A stretch of DNA of 12,103 nt from SKVR01 sp964410015 (GTDB lineage Bacteria; Bacteroidota; Bacteroidia; Bacteroidales; UBA7960): assembly GCA_964410015.1 (NCBI GenBank), contig CAYPFV010000098.1, positions 1 to 12,103 of the forward strand, in the 5' to 3' direction. A program made the translations under genes and the position numbers. The notes beneath the pieces are model-generated. The model was not told the DNA's origin. It searched no databases and saw only the letters and a program-made list of their open reading frames with translations. Shown here piece by piece: positions 7,235 through 12,103 of this stretch (positions within the stretch are counted from its first letter, which is position 1; every line of letters begins with the position of its first letter).

Positions 7235-7966
7235 ATGGAGAAAAAGAAAATTAAAATTTTATTGGCAGAGGATGATCCCAATCTTGGTACTATTCTCAAA
7301 GCCTATCTGGAAGCAAAAGGGTTTCCGGTAAAGCTTGCAGTAAATGGCGTTGAGGCGTATAAAATGTTTTTGAAAGAATCATTCGACTTTTGCATTTTTG
7401 ATGTCATGATGCCAGAAAAAGATGGTTTTTCCCTTGCAAAAGATATCAGAAAAGTAGACAAAAAAGTACCTATTCTGTTCTTAACAGCCAAAACAATGCA
7501 AGAGGATATTATTGAAGGTTTGAAGATTGGAGCTGATGATTATCTGACCAAACCATTCAGTATGGAAGAACTACTGCTTCGCATCAACGCTATTCTCAGA
7601 CGCGCCAATCTTGATGATGCCTCCCAGTCACACAAAACCTTCTTCCATATTGGTAACTACACTTTTGACTTCGCCCGGCAAATACTAAGTTTTAAAGGCG
7701 ACGACCAGAAACTTACTTCTAAAGAGGCACAATTGCTTAAAATGTTATGTGATTTTACAAACGAAGTACTTGACCGTTCGCTGGCACTCAAAAAAATATG
7801 GTTAGATGATAACTATTTTAATGCCAGAAGTATGGACGTTTATATCGCCAAACTCAGGAAATATCTTAAAAAAGACCCCAACGTAGAACTCCTCAATGTT
7901 CATGGAAAAGGTTTTAAACTGGTAGTAAATGAAGCCGCCCAGGAGCGTCATGAAAATAACGATTGA
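7235..7966 (+). CDS. OmpR-family response regulator
   Basis: This 243-residue DNA-binding regulator has an N-terminal receiver domain at about 6-122. It carries the acidic pair D13/D14, phospho-acceptor D56 (in FCIFDVMMPEKDG), T84 and K106 (in LTKPF). A C-terminal winged helix at about 136-232 ends in the typical RSMDVYIAKLRKYL recognition region and the KGFKL wing. It lies 43 bp after the kinase in the same direction, with no promoter or terminator between, so the two form an operon and a cognate pair. It resembles RprY-type regulators of Bacteroidetes. Its targets are not evident, as neither neighbouring gene shows a recognisable operator. The start at 7235 places the first receiver strand at the usual position. 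Confidence 0.96.
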   Translation: MEKKKIKILLAEDDPNLGTILKAYLEAKGFPVKLAVNGVEAYKMFLKESFDFCIFDVMMPEKDGFSLAKDIRKVDKKVPILFLTAKTMQEDIIEGLKIGADDYLTKPFSMEELLLRINAILRRANLDDASQSHKTFFHIGNYTFDFARQILSFKGDDQKLTSKEAQLLKMLCDFTNEVLDRSLALKKIWLDDNYFNARSMDVYIAKLRKYLKKDPNVELLNVHGKGFKLVVNEAAQERHENND

Positions 7967-8010
7967 TTATTGACTGACTTTTTGAATATAATAACCTTCT
8001 GAACCAATAT

Positions 8011-8053
8011 AATAACATCTTATCTTCTTTCTGAAGCCAGATGTTATTTTTTT
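8011..8053 (+). terminator. Intrinsic terminator of the kinase/regulator operon
   Basis: Arms AATAACATCT (8011-8020) and AGATGTTATT (8039-8048) pair perfectly and are followed by five more T residues (8049-8053). A smaller CTTC/GAAG pairing (8024-8027 with 8033-8036) closes the loop further. It lies 45 bp after the regulator stop codon. On the opposite strand the hairpin is not followed by a T run, so it serves plus-strand transcription. Confidence 0.8.
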
Positions 8054-8109
8054 AAAAGCAAGCAGAACTGTGTATCCTTTTTTCTATACCCACATTGTTG
8101 ATTTTACTT

Positions 8110-8265
8110 ATGGTTGTATCTTCTTTCAGTTTATAACTTTATGCATTAACTATCCGTTTTTTTCAACGGGCTAGCTCGCCAATAATATCGTTTTATAACT
8201 TTTTGCTGTGTTGCGAATTATAATTCTCCGGGTTTGCAATTATATTGCTATTGTCCTGGTTTGAT
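8110..8265 (-). repeat. Dispersed 126-bp repeat, copy 4 (degenerate)
   Basis: A decayed minus-strand copy between the convergent regulator and secreted-protein genes. It is recognised by agctcgccaa (8172-8181), the block tgtgttgcgaattataatt (about 8208-8226) matching the CGCAACAC block of copies 2 and 5, and a worn head region near 8246-8262. On its left, atggttgtatcttctttcagtttataac (about 8110-8137, shown here only as head plus joint) resembles another unit boundary. Confidence 0.6.
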
Positions 8266-8281
8266 CATTTTCAATGATCAG

Positions 8282-8303
8282 AAAAAGAACCTCCTTGTTC
8301 CTT
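8282..8303 (-). terminator. Possible terminator of the lamin-tail protein gene
   Basis: Just beyond the stop codon on the minus strand, AAGGAAC and GTTCTTT can pair (one G-U) around a 6-nt loop, with a T run at 8286-8282. The stem is short and weak. A second hairpin, TGATCATT / AATGATCA with a 3-nt loop (8262-8280), follows at once and may help to protect the 3' end. Confidence 0.4.
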
Positions 8304-8306
8304 ACT

Positions 8307-11300
8307 TTACTTTATACTCCCGCCCAAAACGGTTGTTTTCTTTAATTTCTCTACATTTCCCTGGTCATCAAATATCTCCATAAAAACAATATAGATACCA
8401 ATGTTCGCTTTCTGATTTTCTTCGTTGATACCATCCCATGTCAATACTCCCTCGGTTGATAAAAGGATATTCCTTTGCAGAACTCTTACCAGTCTTCCAC
8501 GAGGATCATAAATACTCACATGAGCGGTATATCCTGGTTTTTCCATTTTATAGGAAATATTCAGCACATCGTTGTGACCATCATTGTTGGGAGAAAAGAT
8601 ATCCGGATAGAGTTCGATGGATGCATTTTGTGAATGAGAACGAGCTGTAAATTGAGAATTTTCAAAGGCGGGTGTTCCAAAACCAACATCTTGTGCTGCC
8701 GACAACCAGTTCGATTGTTCGTTTCCGGGCAGGTCGAAATTAAGTCTTTCCAATGCAACCCCTTTGGGATCAGCCAGCAGCGCATAATGCATTTGTTCGT
8801 CATATTCAATCCTTTCCTGTATCTTCCGCCCTTTTGAGCTCAGAATCAAAACACCACCGCTGTTGGTCATTGAGGGTAAACTGGTTTGGATAAAACCTCT
8901 GCGGTTTTGTGTCATATATTGTTGCAGTATAGCAAGGGTATTGGGGGTAAGTAAACGGTATTCACCAGGGAAAAAAAGTTGACTTTCATCAGAAATCTCA
9001 TTGATACTTTCCATTTCTCCGGTTAGCGGGTCTTCAGAAGCCAGAATGTATTGCTTTAGATCGGTAATGATATCAGACCGGTTATAAAGTTCTACGTATC
9101 GCTCTCCACCTTGTTGGGGATTAAAAAGTATTTCATTGATGACCATACCGGCACTGTCTGGTTCTTCTGGAATTCCCCATGGTACTGATAGTGAAGACAA
9201 CTTGTTGCCCGCACAATCAGAAAGTTGTTCATTAGCGGACACCACGTATGTCCGACCCTCCACTGCCGATTCTGGCAGTGTCAACATCACTTTCTTAAAG
9301 TTATCCGGGAAAAGAGTTGTAGATAGCGGAGTTCCCACTTCCTGATCTATGAAATAATTTTCAGGGTTTCCCAGGGCAGTTCTATCCATGTCTTCATTAA
9401 AATACAGGATTATCTTTTCAGGTGATTCATATCCTGCTCTGAGCAGAAGCGGCGGTTTGTTATCGGGGTTCACATCAAATACCGAGTTTTCACTGCCGGG
9501 AGTACCACCGGTTTGGCTTTTGCTGGCAGTCCAGTTTTCTTTTTCCCCACAATAGTTATAAGGATCAATTTTTTCCAGCGACCATCCGCCTTCCTCTTTG
9601 GAAGTATCGTCGTACCAGGAGCTGCTGTATTCTACCCAGGAAATGATATTTCCCTCCGTATCTGAAAGGGATAGTCTTTGTCCGCTAAGGGTCAGGAATG
9701 TGGATGACAGTCCGGGCACTCCAAAAACGTTGGGAAATTCCCGCAGAGAACCAGCACCTTCTTCTGTGGTAATGATAGCATAACCGAGAGGAGGGAGGTA
9801 AATGAAAGGTAATGATTTATCAGTATTACCATGGGTGAGCGTCCAATCGAGCAATACAATCGGAAATTCTGATGTGTTAAAAATTTCAATGTACTTTTCT
9901 TCTGGCAATTCAACGGGTGGAGAAGGGTCTGCCATAATTTCATTAAAAACCACATCAAATTGACGGGGTTTGCGCCCGGTGAAAAGAATTGAATTGTTTT
10001 CAAGTGGATTTCCGGCACAATCAGTAAGAGATATGTCAAGGCTAATCTGGTAAACCTGATCGGATAGGGCAGGAGAGCCCAGAGTAAGGGTTGCCTGCTG
10101 ATTGTGGGGTTCCAGGGTACTTACCGACAAAGGATTACCCAGACCATTGTCTAGGGTGTAATGTTGGGGATTAAGCAATGCTTCCCTATCCATAGATTCA
10201 CTGAAAAAAACAGTTACCTGGTATTCATTTTCGTACACTGCTCCGAGCAACCGGGGAGAGGTGGTATCAGGGTTTTCACTTTTAACAGAATTCTCTGATC
10301 CAGGGGTTCCCCCTGCTGAAGATTTTGAAACTTGCCAGTTGTTCTGTTGTTCGCAGAAGTTTAAAGGGTCCGTTTTTTCCAGTGACCATCCTCCATCTGC
10401 TTTGTCCGGATCACTGAACCAGGTATCCGAATACTCGACCCAGGAAATAATTTCAAAGTCGGGGTTGTAAAGGATTAGTGTATTTCCGGAATTGATAAGC
10501 GCAGTGGAAGATAGTGAAGGCACACCGATCACCATTCCGTATGGATCAAATTCCTCAGCTGCAGCAGTGCTTGTCAGGATAAGGTACTCTTTCGCAGGTA
10601 TCACCACTTCGGGTAATTCGCGTTGTGTTGTTCCATGCTGGAGTATCCATCCGTCCAGGTTTATGGGAAAAGAAGAGGTGTTGTATAATTCTATGTATTC
10701 ATGGGGTGGTAGTTCTACTTCGGGTATTGGATCGGGCATCAGTTCGTTGAATACCACATCGAACGGGAGCGGAACATACCAGACAAACTCCATGGAGGCA
10801 GAAGTGAGAATATTACCTGAAAAATCGTTGATATTTTGCACGGTAAGTTCGTAGGGTGTAGCGGAGATAAACTCATTTTCGAATGTAAGCATAACCCTGT
10901 CGGGCTGGTCGTCTGGACGAATAGCAGAAAGAGGGTTTCCGATACCCTGGTTCACTATATAGTTAGTAAGCACCTGAGCAGATGATTGTTCTATGGGTTC
11001 TGAGAAAGTAAGTTGCAGGGAAGTGTTGTTTTGTGGCACTACCTGCAATAGTTCGGGTGGTGTATCGTCAATGATGATCTCCCCTGCATATACATCATCC
11101 AGGTAAAACTTGTCGGAATTAGAAACAGTATAGCGGCAAACCCATCCGAACCATTCTGTGTTAGTATGTACATTATCAGTGACGTTGCCCTGGGGTAGGA
11201 AAAGCTGATCGCCACTTGGGTCGGCAAAAAACGTCCAGTTTCCCTGGGCGTCTCGTATTACTTTTATTCTAACCGTATTGTTGGTATTGCTGAAGATTTC

Positions 11301-11720
11301 CTCTGTTCCTGTCATGATCTCTTCAATTTCACTGCCTGTTTGGCGGTAAAAATAGATTCTTTTGTTTCCGGTACCTGTTTTGCCGAGCTGCAGAAAATAC
11401 CCGTTTAGCGGATTAAGCAAGTCTTGTGAATCACTAACAAGGTAAATTCGTGCATGATTATTATCGCTGGGTGTAAATGCCATTCGTATCCAGAATTCCC
11501 ATTGTGTTTGATTTATCATGGAAGAGGATGTTGCCAGATACGCCTCACCTGCCTGGGTATCAGTAAGACGGAGTGTTTGATTTTCAACCGCAAACAAGGA
11601 TGTATTTCCGCTCCAGGATGGATTGGATGTGAAATCGCCATCACTGAAGTCGTCACTGATCTGTGCAAACACAGAGATCGCAAAAATAAACAAAGCGGAA
11701 GAAAGACATATTCTGATCAT
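8307..11720 (-). CDS. Secreted multidomain protein with three lamin-tail domains and Ig-like domains
   Basis: This 1137-residue protein has an N-terminal signal peptide (hydrophobic 3-18, likely cleavage near VFA/Q at 19-20). The domains, in order, are: a concanavalin/LamG-like jelly roll at 21-215; an Ig-like (SbsA/Big_5-type) domain at 219-318; a lamin-tail domain at 319-479; Ig-like 486-586; lamin-tail 587-747; Ig-like 755-850; a divergent lamin-tail 857-1022; and a C-terminal FlgD-like/CHU_C-like domain at 1036-1133 (FSPNNDGHNDV, then TWDG). The latter type is often linked to type IX secretion in Bacteroidota, so surface attachment or export by that route is likely but not proven. Cysteines recur in each module (456, 568, 724, 835) and may form disulfides. 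No catalytic motif is visible, so it is probably a structural or adhesive surface protein. It is monocistronic and convergent with the regulator gene. The ATG at 11720 directly precedes the signal peptide. Confidence 0.92.
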   Translation of the reverse strand: MIRICLSSALFIFAISVFAQISDDFSDGDFTSNPSWSGNTSLFAVENQTLRLTDTQAGEAYLATSSSMINQTQWEFWIRMAFTPSDNNHARIYLVSDSQDLLNPLNGYFLQLGKTGTGNKRIYFYRQTGSEIEEIMTGTEEIFSNTNNTVRIKVIRDAQGNWTFFADPSGDQLFLPQGNVTDNVHTNTEWFGWVCRYTVSNSDKFYLDDVYAGEIIIDDTPPELLQVVPQNNTSLQLTFSEPIEQSSAQVLTNYIVNQGIGNPLSAIRPDDQPDRVMLTFENEFISATPYELTVQNINDFSGNILTSASMEFVWYVPLPFDVVFNELMPDPIPEVELPPHEYIELYNTSSFPINLDGWILQHGTTQRELPEVVIPAKEYLILTSTAAAEEFDPYGMVIGVPSLSSTALINSGNTLILYNPDFEIISWVEYSDTWFSDPDKADGGWSLEKTDPLNFCEQQNNWQVSKSSAGGTPGSENSVKSENPDTTSPRLLGAVYENEYQVTVFFSESMDREALLNPQHYTLDNGLGNPLSVSTLEPHNQQATLTLGSPALSDQVYQISLDISLTDCAGNPLENNSILFTGRKPRQFDVVFNEIMADPSPPVELPEEKYIEIFNTSEFPIVLLDWTLTHGNTDKSLPFIYLPPLGYAIITTEEGAGSLREFPNVFGVPGLSSTFLTLSGQRLSLSDTEGNIISWVEYSSSWYDDTSKEEGGWSLEKIDPYNYCGEKENWTASKSQTGGTPGSENSVFDVNPDNKPPLLLRAGYESPEKIILYFNEDMDRTALGNPENYFIDQEVGTPLSTTLFPDNFKKVMLTLPESAVEGRTYVVSANEQLSDCAGNKLSSLSVPWGIPEEPDSAGMVINEILFNPQQGGERYVELYNRSDIITDLKQYILASEDPLTGEMESINEISDESQLFFPGEYRLLTPNTLAILQQYMTQNRRGFIQTSLPSMTNSGGVLILSSKGRKIQERIEYDEQMHYALLADPKGVALERLNFDLPGNEQSNWLSAAQDVGFGTPAFENSQFTARSHSQNASIELYPDIFSPNNDGHNDVLNISYKMEKPGYTAHVSIYDPRGRLVRVLQRNILLSTEGVLTWDGINEENQKANIGIYIVFMEIFDDQGNVEKLKKTTVLGGSIK

Positions 11721-11902
11721 GAAAGAATTGTTTTTGTAGGGTTAAATATAGTATTTTTGTGTGAAATCGGGAAGTAAATGTTTTTTCTTGAACTCATTGC
11801 TGATCAATTGCGTTGCACACGTATTGTTATATTCATAAATTTTCTGAGTGATGATTTTAAATTTTGGTAAAGTTGAGGATTTTCAGATGATATGAGAGAT
11901 GA
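11721..11902. other. Upstream region of the lamin-tail protein gene
   Basis: AT-rich DNA with no gene. The minus-strand sequence TATATTTA (11750-11743), about 23 nt before the start codon, is one base short of the TAnnTTTG -7 consensus, and no TTG sits at the right distance. The promoter is therefore only suggested. Confidence 0.25.
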
Positions 11903-12080
11903 GATGAACCGAGCCATGACAATACTATTGACATACACACGGATGATTATAATTTCGCAACACGAAGAAAATTGCAAAAACAAATTTTTGGCGAGCTCCA
12001 TCTGACCTGTTTAATCAAATTATAAACAGATGAAACATCCATGATTGAGCTTAAAACACACACGAGCATGATTATTGGGG
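11903..12080 (+). repeat. Dispersed 126-bp repeat, copy 5 (full unit plus a partial unit)
   Basis: A full plus-strand unit occupies 11903-12028 (126 bp): GATGAACCGAGCCATGAC, TTGACATACACACGGATGAT, TATAATTTCGCAACACG, TTTGGCGAGCTCCATCTGACC, TTTAATCAAATTATAAACA. A second, diverging unit begins at 12029 (GATGAAACATCCATGATT) and carries acacacacgagcatgatta before fading near the window end. It points away from the adjacent secreted-protein gene, whose start is 183 bp to the left. Confidence 0.9.
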
Positions 12081-12103
12081 TAATGACAAAGGCGCGTAGC
12101 GCT

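Noticed and set aside
8262..8280. Perfect palindrome TGATCATT / AATGATCA as a bidirectional terminator
   Set aside because: Neither strand has a T run after it. It is kept only as a possible 3'-end stabiliser of the lamin-tail gene.
11903..12004. 33-codon frame MNRAMT...LASSI in copy 5, with the same length in copy 1
   Set aside because: Length is preserved, but substitutions fall at all codon positions, and copies 2 and 3 shift frame near the end. DNA-level repetition explains the similarity without coding selection.

Overview
The window looks like chromosomal DNA from a Bacteroidota (Bacteroidetes) bacterium. The DNA is AT-rich, Shine-Dalgarno sequences are weak or absent, and there are candidate TAnnTTTG-type -7 elements. 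The long secreted protein combines lamin-tail and Ig-like domains with a C-terminal FlgD/CHU_C-like domain, an architecture typical of that phylum. No rRNA, tRNA, CRISPR array, transposase or phage gene was seen.

Layout, left to right. (1) 104-3811, minus strand: a very long (1235 aa) cytoplasmic GH13 alpha-amylase-family enzyme with large extra N- and C-terminal regions. (2) 3812-5601: a 1.8 kb intergenic region. It holds repeat copies at both ends and, near 4317-4473, a compact minus-strand unit: candidate promoter, 14-codon ORF, then a near-perfect intrinsic terminator. No known gene accounts for that terminator. (3) 5602-7191 and 7235-7966, plus strand: a two-gene operon for a membrane sensor histidine kinase and an OmpR-type response regulator, closed by a terminator at 8011-8053. 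(4) 8307-11720, minus strand: a 1137-residue secreted multidomain protein built from a 268-residue module (lamin-tail domain plus Ig-like domain). (5) 11721-12103: intergenic, with another repeat copy running to the window edge.

The most striking non-genic signal is a dispersed repeat family with a unit of about 126 bp. Copies lie in every intergenic gap except the 43-bp one inside the kinase/regulator operon: at 1-151, 3987-4112, 5190-5313 (with degenerate continuation to about 5600), about 8110-8265 (degenerate) and 11903-about 12080. Several copies run head-to-tail into a second unit, so the family behaves like short tandem arrays scattered between genes, in both orientations. At the left end, the repeat has been captured as the last 15 codons and stop codon of the GH13 gene.

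The three transcription units have no obvious shared pathway. The kinase/regulator pair has no recognisable target gene beside it, and no regulatory link to the amylase or the secreted protein can be shown from this sequence.
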